From contig CP126121.1 in NCBI GenBank assembly GCA_030123625.1, positions 2,768,179 through 2,832,178 on the forward strand: a DNA stretch of 64,000 nucleotides, given 5' to 3'. This DNA is from Nitrospira sp. GTDB lineage: Bacteria; Nitrospirota; Nitrospiria; Nitrospirales; Nitrospiraceae. The notes under the pieces were generated by a model. The model was given only the letters and a program-made list of their open reading frames with translations, was not told where the DNA came from and searched no databases. The stretch's first letter is position 1. Each line of letters opens with the position of its first letter. Shown here in pieces: positions 47,798-56,656 of the stretch. Both the position numbers and the translations under genes were made by a program.

Positions 47798-48856
47798 ATG
47801 GTTCATCCTATGAGATTGTCGGGCCAGTGCGTCCGGCTCGTCGCAAGACCTGCGATGCCCATCCTAATGGGGCTCTTCTTGATCGCATTACCGGGATCAG
47901 GTGAATCGGCGCAGCTTGAATCGGAATCAGGGAGTTGGCGCACAACGGCTTCGATGCCGACTAAGCGGACGGAGGTGGCGGCTGCGACGCTGGAGGGGAA
48001 AATCTACGTCGTCGGAGGGTTTGAGAAGCCGAGTCTGGGCAATATGCTGAATTTTGCGATCACGTCTTCTGTGGAAGTGTACGATCCCGAGACAGACACA
48101 TGGACGTCCAAAGCGCCGTTGCCGGTCGGCTTGCATCATGTTGGGATCGGTGTAGTGGGTGGGCGATTGTATGTCGTCGGAGGATACAGGAAGTCAGGTT
48201 TCAGTGTCTGGAATCCGGTCGCGACGGTCTACGCCTATGATCCATCTACGGACAGCTGGACTGAGCGCGCTCCGATGCCGACGGCACGCGGCGCATTGTC
48301 AGTCACTGAATATGACGGAAAGCTCTATGCCATCGGCGGCTATGATCGCAAGACGAACAATGCACAGGTCGAGGTCTATGATCCTGTACGGAATGTCTGG
48401 TCAACCGCTGCGTCTCTCCCGACTCCCCGCGATCATCTCGCCACCGCGACGGTCGGTGGGAAGATTTATGCGATCGGCGGCCGCATCGATGGCGACTATC
48501 ATCAGAACCTCGCAGTTGTGGAGCTGTACGATTCATCGGCCGATCGCTGGATACGTGTCTCGGATCTTCCGACTGCGCGGAGCGGTATCACGGCCGCTGT
48601 GGTAGAAGGGAAGATTTACGTAGTCGGCGGCGAAGGGGCAGCCGGTACATTCAGTGAGAACGAGGCCTATGATCAGGTTCGAGATACGTGGCAAGCTATG
48701 GCTCCAATGCCGACTGCTCGCCATGGTCTTGGGTCGGCAGTCGTACAGGGGCGCATGTACGTCATCGGCGGCGGATCGACTCCCGGCGGGTCTTTCAGCG
48801 ATCTGAACGAAGTCTTCCTCCCACAGTCAGAAATTAAAAAATTGAGGGCCGATTGA
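47798..48856 (+). CDS. Exported Kelch-repeat protein
   Basis: The 352-residue protein has a signal peptide (PILMGLFLIALPGSGESAQ) and six Kelch repeats, each with a GKIYVVGG-like strand (GKIYVVGGF, GRLYVVGGY, GKLYAIGGY, GKIYAIGGR, GKIYVVGGE, GRMYVIGGG) and a YDPxTDxWxxxAPMP turn. They should close into a six-bladed beta-propeller in the periplasm or outside the cell. Such propellers usually mediate protein or glycan contacts; catalytic activity is not evident. Confidence 0.88.
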   Translation: MVHPMRLSGQCVRLVARPAMPILMGLFLIALPGSGESAQLESESGSWRTTASMPTKRTEVAAATLEGKIYVVGGFEKPSLGNMLNFAITSSVEVYDPETDTWTSKAPLPVGLHHVGIGVVGGRLYVVGGYRKSGFSVWNPVATVYAYDPSTDSWTERAPMPTARGALSVTEYDGKLYAIGGYDRKTNNAQVEVYDPVRNVWSTAASLPTPRDHLATATVGGKIYAIGGRIDGDYHQNLAVVELYDSSADRWIRVSDLPTARSGITAAVVEGKIYVVGGEGAAGTFSENEAYDQVRDTWQAMAPMPTARHGLGSAVVQGRMYVIGGGSTPGGSFSDLNEVFLPQSEIKKLRAD

Positions 48857-48955
48857 AACGTAACTCTTGAGCGCAAAAGAATTGAACAGGTTAAAGACGT
48901 TCAGGTTTTCTCCTTCCTCTTCCTTTGTCATAAGCCTTGTATGAGGTAGAGACGT

Positions 48956-50173
48956 CTAGGACATCTTCGTTCCGAGACGCCCTCTGAAGAGGAGTAAGCT
49001 GTACTTACACAGCAACCGTATGGGGCGGATGCCGTAGTAGAGAAAGGCAAAGCGTTGTGGCAGAGGCACAAGCTGTCGGTCGAGACTGCAAGGGACAAAG
49101 GTATTATAGATGTAACGTAAGTAGTAAGGGTGGAGTTTATCTCGTAAGCGTTCTCGTGCAAGCCAGCGAAACTGATCGATCGACCGCTGATTGTCAGCGT
49201 CCCGCTCTTCGCGATCAAAGAGTCGCTGACGTGCAAAGTCTACAAGGTGATGTATTGCTGGTTGAGTGTGAGCCTCCTGGACAATGGGTGGTGGAAGCGG
49301 TGTGCCTAGAAGGGTATGTGCCAAGCATAAACTAAACAGCACCATCCGTTCGCCGCCCAGTTCGTTCGCCCGTCTTACCACCCCTATCAAATCAAGATCC
49401 GGATAGGCGCGCAAGAGTCGGGACATATCGCAGACCCGGGCGAGCTGCAAGTAGGCGGTTCCTGCGTCTTTCGTCATCTGAACAGCCACCATGATGAGAC
49501 TATCTTCCGGAGAAAGGGTACACACGGTTGTGCCCAAGAGGACCGTCTGCCGGCGACGTGCCCATAAATCCTGGAACTGGAGAGGAGAAGGAAGCTCACG
49601 GGGGCTTATCCGCTGATGCAAATCCACGATGACGTTACAATGTTCGTCGACATAGGTCGATTCCCATTCAAATGTGTTCATGGGACGATAGCCGCTGGTG
49701 CGCAGGAGGCGCTGCGTCCGAGGATAGTCGCGCTCGTGGACGAGGAGATCCAAATCGGCAAAGTCTCGGAGGGCAAGATTTCCATAGATGGAAGCGGTCA
49801 AGAGAGGCCCTTTGTAGGGAAGCACAGGAATGGCGTGGGCCTCGAGCAACTTGAGCAGTTTGAGCAGTTCGTCAGTCAGGAACAAATTCCTGGCGGCGTT
49901 GGTGCGGAAGTGGTGGTGAAGCTGCTCCAGGATGGTCTGCGGCACGCCGGTGGGGGAGATGAGCCGCAGGTTGCGGGACAAGAGCGGCAGGACTCCGTGC
50001 TGGCCGGCGGTCTGGAGGAGATAGTCCCAGTCCAGGTCGATACGGAGCAGCCTTCTGATCCGCTCGGCTCTTTTTGTATCAATGGAAGTGTCTGCGCAAC
50101 TGAGCAGCAGTTCGACTTCAGGGCGAAAGGAAGTGTCGAAGGCATGCGCCGTTGGGGCGCCCATGATTGTCAC
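48956..50173 (-). CDS. Nucleotidyltransferase-family protein (NTP_transf_5 type)
   Basis: The roughly 400-residue protein contains LPYKGPLLTASIYGNLALRD followed by FADLDLLVHERD, a divergent pol-beta nucleotidyltransferase centre with the DxD pair, and DEHCNVIVDLH as the third acidic site. Proteins of this kind accompany PqqD-like and HprK-like genes in peptide or polysaccharide clusters, but their reaction is not established. The GTG start overlaps the pqqD-like stop (GTGA); an ATG at 50164 is the alternative. It is the last gene of the cluster. Confidence 0.75.
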   Translation of the reverse strand: MTIMGAPTAHAFDTSFRPEVELLLSCADTSIDTKRAERIRRLLRIDLDWDYLLQTAGQHGVLPLLSRNLRLISPTGVPQTILEQLHHHFRTNAARNLFLTDELLKLLKLLEAHAIPVLPYKGPLLTASIYGNLALRDFADLDLLVHERDYPRTQRLLRTSGYRPMNTFEWESTYVDEHCNVIVDLHQRISPRELPSPLQFQDLWARRRQTVLLGTTVCTLSPEDSLIMVAVQMTKDAGTAYLQLARVCDMSRLLRAYPDLDLIGVVRRANELGGERMVLFSLCLAHTLLGTPLPPPIVQEAHTQPAIHHLVDFARQRLFDREERDADNQRSIDQFRWLARERLRDKLHPYYLRYIYNTFVPCSLDRQLVPLPQRFAFLYYGIRPIRLLCKYSLLLFRGRLGTKMS

Positions 50174-50460
50174 CCACGACGGGCGTTTGGGTGTACGAGG
50201 CCTTCCTGTTGTAACTCGTCGACAAAGCCCAGTAGCACCGGCATGGCGTCCTCATCGGTAAGGACATAGTCGTCCTGCAGCGCCTGGACGATCTCTTGTG
50301 CAGAGCGGCCTTGTTGCATGAGTTCCCAGATACGGGTCCCGGTCTCATTCAACGTATAGTAGCGTTTCGTGTCGAGATGCAGCAGGACTGCTTCGGTCTC
50401 GTCGAGCCGCGTGAACACGAGGCTGGGATGGGGATGCAACACAGTTTCAGGCGCGAGCAT
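50170..50460 (-). CDS. PqqD-family peptide carrier (RRE domain)
   Basis: The 96-residue protein has the PqqD winged-helix fold: VLLHLDTKRYYTLNETGTRIWELMQQGRSAQEI, then VLLGFVDELQQEGLV. PqqD-like domains (RiPP recognition elements, lasso B1) bind the leader of a precursor peptide and present it to modifying enzymes. It overlaps both neighbours, 14 bases with the radical SAM gene and 4 with the nucleotidyltransferase gene. The candidate peptide it would bind lies at 52578-52754. Confidence 0.85.
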   Translation of the reverse strand: MLAPETVLHPHPSLVFTRLDETEAVLLHLDTKRYYTLNETGTRIWELMQQGRSAQEIVQALQDDYVLTDEDAMPVLLGFVDELQQEGLVHPNARRG

Positions 50461-51523
50461 GGGAGGCCTCTTTAGCCGGTGTGAAAGATGGGCGCGATGA
50501 TGACGCCAGGATGCGGACAAGCTGCGGCACCTTCTGATAGTGCAACAGACAGTGGGTGCAAAGAAACTGTTCCGCTTCCGTAGGGACACAGGTCGCGAGC
50601 CGCTCCAGTTTTTCCTGGTTGATTTGGGCGATCTTGGCGATCAAGCGCCGATGCGCCTCGACAAAACTCATCTTGTGCAAATCCGCCAACACATCCGTGT
50701 CGGGTGTGCCTCCGCGATAATTGGAGAGAGTGCAGCAGGCTGTCAGGTAGCCGCGGTAATCGATGTTAAATTCCTGCATATGCAGCTGCGGACATTGGGC
50801 AAATCTCGCGGCAGTATAATGATCGCCTGCCAGAAAGATGGGCATCGTAAATATCTGCTGCAGGGCGGCGATCTCCGTCTCCACATCTCTCCGTTCACGG
50901 GCGTTCAGCACCAGATCGGCGGCGAGGGCGTCGGGGGTAGGTTGACAGTGGCCATAGCCGAGTGCCGCGCAGCCCAGACGGCTGGCCAGGATCGCCACAG
51001 CCTCCAGTTCGTCGCGATTCGCACGGGTGACCACCATGTTGATGTGGACGGGAACGCCGTGCACATGACACAAACTGATGGCCTGCATCAAGCGGCGGAA
51101 CGAGCCGGGCTGACGCCGCAGGGTGTCGTGTGTGGTCTCACTCGCGCCGTCGAGGCTCAAGGAGACACTCTCCAGCTTGTTTTTCCAATCCTGGATCTTG
51201 GAGAACGTCTGGGGAAAGTTCCAGCCATTCGTCACAAACGTAAAAGGATATCCGTAGGTAGCCACCAGCTCGACCATGTCGGCGAATTGCGGGTGCAGCG
51301 TCGGCTCCCCGCCGGTGAAGGCCACGAGGCTTATTGGCTGGTACGCCTGTACTTCTGTCAGCACTTTATTCACAATCGTCACGGGTAGGTCGTGATGCGG
51401 CCCATCTTCCGCACGGATGCAGTGCACGCAGCTAAAGTTACACCGGTTGGTCAGCTCGAAAATAAGTTTGACGCCCGACGGTCTCGCTGTTCCAGGCACT
51501 AGTGGTATGGTCCGTCGTTCCAC
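50447..51523 (-). CDS. Radical SAM enzyme of a peptide-modification cluster
   Basis: The 358-residue protein has the radical SAM cluster motif CNFSCVHC (about 29-36), AFTGGEPTLHP and SLSLDGASETTHDTLR. The C-terminal cysteines (CPQLHMQE, TACCTL, CVPTEAEQFLCTHC) look like a SPASM-type auxiliary cluster domain. Such enzymes install thioether, C-C or epimerised residues in RiPPs, among other roles. The overlap with the PqqD gene supports a peptide substrate. The modification cannot be predicted. Confidence 0.82.
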   Translation of the reverse strand: MERRTIPLVPGTARPSGVKLIFELTNRCNFSCVHCIRAEDGPHHDLPVTIVNKVLTEVQAYQPISLVAFTGGEPTLHPQFADMVELVATYGYPFTFVTNGWNFPQTFSKIQDWKNKLESVSLSLDGASETTHDTLRRQPGSFRRLMQAISLCHVHGVPVHINMVVTRANRDELEAVAILASRLGCAALGYGHCQPTPDALAADLVLNARERRDVETEIAALQQIFTMPIFLAGDHYTAARFAQCPQLHMQEFNIDYRGYLTACCTLSNYRGGTPDTDVLADLHKMSFVEAHRRLIAKIAQINQEKLERLATCVPTEAEQFLCTHCLLHYQKVPQLVRILASSSRPSFTPAKEASHARA

Positions 51524-51535
51524 CAGTCTCTCCTC

Positions 51536-52546
51536 TTACGCGCATGGCGCTGGTTGTTGTACCTCTTCCAGAATCTGGGCGATGCGGCGCGGGTCATGTG
51601 CCAAATCCTGTCCAGCCAAAAGTCGAACGTGCCGAGTCTGACGCACCAGTCGCGCGAGGATGTCCAGATGCTCGGGCGCCATCTGAGGGTCTATCGTCGG
51701 CAAGGCACTCTGCTGAATCAGGCGATAGAGCGCCTCAGCCTTTTCTATGGGGATCAACCGGCTTTTCGGCGCATCGACAATCGTGGGAAACAAGAGGAGG
51801 TCCGGGAAGCAGGTGTTGCGGAGCTGCGAGTGATACAGCGCCTCCATGTCGAGACGCTGCTTCGTATCCTCACGAAGCAGGCAAGGCTGCCAGTAGCCTT
51901 GCGTGTCTGGGAACAGTGTCGCGGCCTCCGGCCCTAGGTAGAGGTCTCGTCGCAGCGGCCGGACTTCCACATCCTCATTATTATAGGATCGGAGCAAGAT
52001 CGCATCATCAGCAAGATAGTGCCAACCAGCCTGCACGAGGCCGAGCGCCAGGGTCGACTTGCCGCTGCTGCTGTCGGCGATCATCAGGCAACCACCATCT
52101 CCAGTGGTGAGGCATGCGGCATGTGCCGCATACCAGCCCTGTGCGCGTAACAACCACAGCAGACTGTAGAGAAATAGATCGCGGTGAAGGGTGGGAGGAG
52201 TTGACGGCACGGTCGAGAATGTCCCGAGGCCCAGACCAGCTGCAGGGTCAAGCCGGACGAGCCCTCTGTCGCCACTCAGATAGAATTGTGTCCCTGCCTG
52301 CCAAGCTTCTAGTCCGTGATGCTGTGCCACGAGACGGGCGTGGGACGGGAGAGGGCCCGGATCGCCATGCGCATGCCAAGTCAGGGTTATTGCACACTGC
52401 GTAGATTCGCTAGGAACAGCAACCAGGCCAAAGTAGGCACAGAGCGTCTGCAACTGATCCCTGACATCAGTTGCATCCCAGCCGATCCTCACCCCGGTGC
52501 CCTGGACCTCGTATGCCGCGTACGTGACCGGTGCGGTGTATTGCAT
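51536..52546 (-). CDS. HprK-like kinase of the peptide cluster
   Basis: The 336-residue protein contains a HPr-kinase-like P-loop ADSSSGKSTLALGL (about residue 165), HAACLTTGDGGCLMI before it and YLADDAILLR after it, the acidic pair of the HprK active site. It lacks the N-terminal domain and hexamer features of true HprK. Related kinases occur in lasso-peptide and so-called HPr-rel systems and may phosphorylate a peptide or other partner. Start at ATG 52546 (or TTG 52549), 31 bases after the precursor stop. Confidence 0.78.
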   Translation of the reverse strand: MQYTAPVTYAAYEVQGTGVRIGWDATDVRDQLQTLCAYFGLVAVPSESTQCAITLTWHAHGDPGPLPSHARLVAQHHGLEAWQAGTQFYLSGDRGLVRLDPAAGLGLGTFSTVPSTPPTLHRDLFLYSLLWLLRAQGWYAAHAACLTTGDGGCLMIADSSSGKSTLALGLVQAGWHYLADDAILLRSYNNEDVEVRPLRRDLYLGPEAATLFPDTQGYWQPCLLREDTKQRLDMEALYHSQLRNTCFPDLLLFPTIVDAPKSRLIPIEKAEALYRLIQQSALPTIDPQMAPEHLDILARLVRQTRHVRLLAGQDLAHDPRRIAQILEEVQQPAPCA

Positions 52547-52577
52547 CAATGCAGTCCTTGACGCGGCAGAGGCGTCA

Positions 52578-52754
52578 TCACCGATTCCTGGGAGAAAATG
52601 TTCCGAAAAAGTCGGCTGTCACTTTCGGCAGCGTGGCGTGACGTGTCAGGATCGGCCGCACGAAAGGCTTCTTCTGGGTCTGCTCATTCTCAGATTGGTT
52701 TACGTGGCTGCTTTGGTGTGGCCGGGTCTCTTCGTTCGAAATCCTGGTATCCAT
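52578..52754 (-). CDS. Candidate RiPP precursor peptide (58 residues)
   Basis: This short gene has a near-ideal ribosome site (AAGGAGG, 6-7 bases before the ATG). The product has a polar leader of about 30 residues, then KKPFVRPILTRHATLPKVT and the tail TADFFGTFSPRNR. The F-x-x-P-x-L motif matches the YxxPxL leader motif that lasso-type PqqD/B1 proteins bind, and the Thr before the tail stands where lasso leaders have theirs. It lies between the B2 peptidase and kinase genes and overlaps the last 55 bases of the B2 gene. No lasso cyclase gene is present, so the mature product is unlikely to be a standard lasso peptide. The leader boundary is inference. Confidence 0.7.
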   Translation of the reverse strand: MDTRISNEETRPHQSSHVNQSENEQTQKKPFVRPILTRHATLPKVTADFFGTFSPRNR

Positions 52755-53218
52755 CCGAACCTCCTTTTTTGGTGAGCATTGTCCATAGGGAACGTATACA
52801 CGGGAGTAAACGCACGGTTGCCCCTCTCGCCAAACGGTCGGCCTGCGAGCTCAACCCAGCAATGACCTTCAAGGGATTCGTCTCGCTTGGCCACTCCAAA
52901 ATGGATGGTGACTGGAGCGCCCTGTTGGCGCAAGAGGTGAAACAGCACCAGCGACTGTTTCATGCAGTTAGGCCGGATCATGCAGATGTGTTGCTGCAAG
53001 AGCCCTCGGATAAGAAACAACAGGCGGTCAGGATCGAGCGGCGGGAGTATGGTCTGGGGCATCCTGACTCCGTAGAGGGTGACGAGAGCGGGCAGCGTCA
53101 GCACCCGCTGCAACACGGGCAGTGCCACCAAGAGGCCTGCGCTCCATAGGAGAAGCCAGATCTCGTGAGGGCGAAGTAGAGAGATCTTCCTATAGATAGC
53201 GTGCAATCGTACCGGCAT
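52700..53218 (-). CDS. Lasso-type B2 leader peptidase (transglutaminase fold)
   Basis: The 172-residue protein has two N-terminal hydrophobic stretches and then the transglutaminase-like cysteine protease core: RPNCMKQSLVLFHLLRQQG with the catalytic Cys, and LEGHCWVELAGRPF with the catalytic His. Lasso B2 proteins cleave the leader from a precursor held by PqqD/B1. ATG 53218 has GAGAGGAAGAAG upstream. The last 20 residues beyond the conserved FTPVYTFP are encoded in the overlap with the precursor gene. A truncated paralogue lies at 59180-59284. Confidence 0.82.
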   Translation of the reverse strand: MPVRLHAIYRKISLLRPHEIWLLLWSAGLLVALPVLQRVLTLPALVTLYGVRMPQTILPPLDPDRLLFLIRGLLQQHICMIRPNCMKQSLVLFHLLRQQGAPVTIHFGVAKRDESLEGHCWVELAGRPFGERGNRAFTPVYTFPMDNAHQKRRFGWIPGFRTKRPGHTKAAT

Positions 53219-53387
53219 GTCTTCTTCCTCTCTTCGCGAAGAAGTCGATTCCGCAGGGGGCCTGATACTAACGCTCTCTCTGCAGAGTCCTGTCAAAACG
53301 CCTTACTTAGGAATGTGGTATGCACCGTCGATGTTGTTCAACATCACTCACACGGCTGTCTACATCTACTCCTTTTGCGGAGTGACC

Positions 53388-53858
53388 TTAGTGTTGCGAC
53401 GGGTCGAATGTAAATTGAAATCGCCCAGGGATGGGATCATCTAGTTGCGATGGTCCGGTCTGGCCCTTGGGTAACACATAGACTTTGGCAATCCGATGTG
53501 GGGGAGCATTCGACCCCTGCGCCGCGACAATCGCCACATTCGGCCGTAACTGCCTGAGTGCTTTGTCCAACGGCACCTTGCTCAAGTGAATCGTGACCCG
53601 CTCGTCCACACCGGGATATAGGACGATGGGAATTCCCGTGCGCTGGCCTATCTCGGTCAGGATAGCGGCGGCCGATGCCTCGCGGGCGTCCAGAGAGACC
53701 TCCCGCTCGGTCACCGTCAGACGAAACGTACCGGAGGCCAAGGGTCCTGTCGTCTGAGGTGGTATGGGCTGCGCCACGGCAAGGCCTGGCGCTATAATTC
53801 CCCCAAGGATGAAAATTAGAATAAGGGCTTCCATTCCCGAGCAGGATTGAAGCTGCAT
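53388..53858 (-). CDS. Exported STN-domain protein
   Basis: The 156-residue protein has a signal peptide (LILIFILGGIIAPGLAVAQ) and one secretin/TonB short N-terminal domain (FRLTVTEREVSLDAREASAA ... IHLSKVPLDKALRQL). It ends in FQFTFDPSQH. STN domains occur in TonB receptors and secretins; stand-alone forms are of unknown role. The start has GAGAGGG upstream. A second copy of this gene begins at the right edge of the window, and both lie upstream of B2-type sequences. Confidence 0.75.
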   Translation of the reverse strand: MQLQSCSGMEALILIFILGGIIAPGLAVAQPIPPQTTGPLASGTFRLTVTEREVSLDAREASAAAILTEIGQRTGIPIVLYPGVDERVTIHLSKVPLDKALRQLRPNVAIVAAQGSNAPPHRIAKVYVLPKGQTGPSQLDDPIPGRFQFTFDPSQH

Positions 53859-53965
53859 GTGCACCCTCTCTTTTGGTTCGCTTGGTGATGTTCCCGGTAT
53901 ACGGCACGCACATTCGCCGTACGCACCTAAGCATAAGCCCGGCAACAGATCACGACGCCGATTCA

Positions 53966-56632
53966 TCACGGAGGGGTCGAATTGAATTCATAGGCTCCCA
54001 TGTCGCATCGGGCACTGCCGCTCCCACCATCAACCGCTCGGATGAAGCCTCGTTGGTCTGTGGTCAGCAACTTTCCGTCAGTATCCTTGCAGCCAGTTGG
54101 GTCACCCGCGTCAATAGCATTACTGCCGGACGACAGGGCATGAGTTTTCGTGAGACCGCCATTGTTTTGCAACGGCCCGAGATTTAGGTTTTTATTGTTA
54201 GACTTGTCACCGGCCGCATTGATATGGCAACTTCCATCATCATCTAGGTTATACCCGCCAGAAGTGATAGGGCGACCAAGGGACGATCCACAGTTGGCGC
54301 CAAATACTTGCTCAGCAACGACGCTGTTCGTCATCGTTGTTGTCGTTGCAAACTCGGAGATTAGAATTGCACCGCCCCCGCGATTGTCGAAAGCATTGTT
54401 TGCGCTAACTGTGCTGTTGGTCATTTTCAAAGTGCCGTTATAGATAAAAATTCCCGCGCCCAGAGGGGCAGTATTTCCGCTGACTGTACTATTAATTACT
54501 TGCAAGTTGCCAGTGTTGTAGATGCCACCGCCACCAGCACATCCACCTGTAAAACAAACAAGTCTCGTTTCTTCGTTGACGTTACCACTGATAGTGCTGT
54601 CGTATATTTGCAAGGTGCCCGCATTATAGATGCCGCCACCTTGACCGAGAGTGGTGACCCGGTTGTCACTAACGGTCGTGTTGCGCATTGTCAAGGTGCC
54701 GATGTTGAAGATGCCGCCACCTTTAGTAGCCCTACCGTTACGAATAGTGAGATTGTTCAATGAAAGTTTTCCGGAGGTCCGAACTTGGGAGATACCGAAG
54801 TCCTGAGTCGCAGCGGCACTACTTCTTTCGATAATCGACCCGCTACCGCTAAGAATGATTTCACTTGTAATGGAGGGAAGAGGTCCCGAGAGTGTGTAGG
54901 TACCGGGCACCATACTGATGGTGTCGGCTCCTTTATGGGTGAATTCATCATTCGCCTCGTTAATGGCATTGATAAGTTCCTCGACGTTGCTGACATTATG
55001 TGTAGTGCCGCTGCCGCCGATTCTACCTAAGACATCAACGGTCAAGAAAAATGGTTTGATCTGTTGTAAGCAGATGATAACGTGCAGAGGCACGGAATCT
55101 CCTGCCGTCAGAGCTCCATCAGCCAAACCATCCCTAAGAGGAAAAATCATCGTAGCCCCAGCGCGATTGGCTTGCGGGAGATCTGCACTCAATACAGTGT
55201 TGCCATGGCTTATGGCAGTGACCTGAGCCTTGAGACTCTCAATTGCTGGGATCCCTGCTTTACCGGTTAATAGTGTGTCAAATTCAAACTTGCCTGCATA
55301 GTTTGGACTTGGGCAATCAGGTTCGGGTGGCGCGGTGCTAAAGGGCCTGAGCGCGACGAAGTTAACAAAGTCATTGACGATCTGAAGGTTAAAGGAACAC
55401 TCTGCATACAACCCTTGCCCTTGTAAGGATACGAGAATGGATGCTCTGGGATTGGAGGGATTCACTTTGCTGATAGACGTGCCATTTTGTTGGAAGAGAC
55501 GATGTATCCCCACAAAGAGCGGGCTTGGAGAGTTGATTGCCACGACTTGGTTGATATTGTTCAGGTTGGTGGCCAGTTGGAGGCCACAGCCGTTGAGCAC
55601 CTGGTTCCACTGTTGCGCCTCTGCTTGAGGAAGATCGGGGTCTGTTCCCGAGGCGATATAGATATTGCCTCCGGACTTCACATAATCAATGAGCACCTGG
55701 GTCGCGGGCGGCATTACCGGTCTTGGGTTATTAAAACTGTCCGCCGTACTTCCAGCGAGGAAGATTGCGTCATACTGAATAAGATTGCCTACAGTAAATG
55801 ACCGTGGGGTGTTGATAATTTCTACTGTATGACCGGCCGCTCGCAGGGTGTTTATAAGCCGGTTTCCTGCTAGACCTGTGGTGAGATCAAACCGGGTTGA
55901 GTAGATCAGAAAATGCCCTAGACCACCGCCCGTAAAGGAGTTGGCGAGATTAAGGGCAAATCTTTGCGCATCCTCTGGCATCTGCGCAAAGCCCTCGTCA
56001 CTCAAGGGCCACTCGTCATTGCTAACAACGATTCTGCCTTCTGGGCCATAGAGGGTATTGCGGCCTGCAATGTCATCGGCCGTCAGCGTCCGCCGTATCT
56101 CACCAGGAGTATGCCCTCGAAACATCACCGGCTTCGGTGTGACGTTTTGTTCATGCGTGAGGCCAAGGCAATGGCCCATTTCATGCGCAGCCACACTCCA
56201 CCAGTCAAATTGACCTGCAGTAGGAGTGCCGGTGCCAGTGTACCAGCTTACAGTATTACTGAATCGCATATCGCACTCAAAGAACTTTCCGTCCAAAGGG
56301 ACGAAGTATGTCTCCGCTAACACGTCTGGTCTAAGCTCACCAAAATCTACTTGGTTAATACTGTTCAGGTTCGGATATGCACCATCCGACAGGCAGGCAT
56401 CCGCCCCAAACGTGAATTTAAAACGCACATAATTCCACTCAAGAGCACCGTCAATTGTTCGCTCTCGTCCGCCATTGGGCATGCCACTCATGCAGATACG
56501 CCAGTCTTTTCCCATTGGATGTATGGCATAGTTCCAGTTTCCCTGCAAAAGCTGAAAAGCTCCAACACTGCCATCAACCAGCAGCCCTAGACACCCTACA
56601 ACCAGGGTAACGTTCCGCAATAATTTGCTCAT
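53966..56632 (-). CDS. Secreted matrixin-like metalloprotease with beta-helix repeats
   Basis: The 888-residue protein has a signal peptide and a metzincin domain with AAHEMGHCLGLTHE (HExxHxxGxxH, about 157-170). A Rossmann-like segment (about 240-420) is followed by a roughly 105-residue domain ending FLTVDVLGRIG that is shared with the protease at 57420-59183. Its C-terminal right-handed beta-helix has repeats such as GGGIFNIGTLTMRNTTVSDN and ends NAIDAGDP...DMGAYEFNS, the choice-of-anchor Q type. It is probably secreted or surface-attached. AT-rich codon use in the repeats differs from core genes. Confidence 0.8.
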   Translation of the reverse strand: MSKLLRNVTLVVGCLGLLVDGSVGAFQLLQGNWNYAIHPMGKDWRICMSGMPNGGRERTIDGALEWNYVRFKFTFGADACLSDGAYPNLNSINQVDFGELRPDVLAETYFVPLDGKFFECDMRFSNTVSWYTGTGTPTAGQFDWWSVAAHEMGHCLGLTHEQNVTPKPVMFRGHTPGEIRRTLTADDIAGRNTLYGPEGRIVVSNDEWPLSDEGFAQMPEDAQRFALNLANSFTGGGLGHFLIYSTRFDLTTGLAGNRLINTLRAAGHTVEIINTPRSFTVGNLIQYDAIFLAGSTADSFNNPRPVMPPATQVLIDYVKSGGNIYIASGTDPDLPQAEAQQWNQVLNGCGLQLATNLNNINQVVAINSPSPLFVGIHRLFQQNGTSISKVNPSNPRASILVSLQGQGLYAECSFNLQIVNDFVNFVALRPFSTAPPEPDCPSPNYAGKFEFDTLLTGKAGIPAIESLKAQVTAISHGNTVLSADLPQANRAGATMIFPLRDGLADGALTAGDSVPLHVIICLQQIKPFFLTVDVLGRIGGSGTTHNVSNVEELINAINEANDEFTHKGADTISMVPGTYTLSGPLPSITSEIILSGSGSIIERSSAAATQDFGISQVRTSGKLSLNNLTIRNGRATKGGGIFNIGTLTMRNTTVSDNRVTTLGQGGGIYNAGTLQIYDSTISGNVNEETRLVCFTGGCAGGGGIYNTGNLQVINSTVSGNTAPLGAGIFIYNGTLKMTNSTVSANNAFDNRGGGAILISEFATTTTMTNSVVAEQVFGANCGSSLGRPITSGGYNLDDDGSCHINAAGDKSNNKNLNLGPLQNNGGLTKTHALSSGSNAIDAGDPTGCKDTDGKLLTTDQRGFIRAVDGGSGSARCDMGAYEFNSTPP

Positions 56633-56656
56633 CGTTTTACCTGCTCGAACGCTGAC

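Noticed and set aside
48956..53218. Calling the cluster a lasso-peptide cluster
   Set aside because: The ATP-dependent lasso cyclase is missing and the candidate core is very short with no clear ring acceptor spacing. Only the leader-binding and cleavage parts match.
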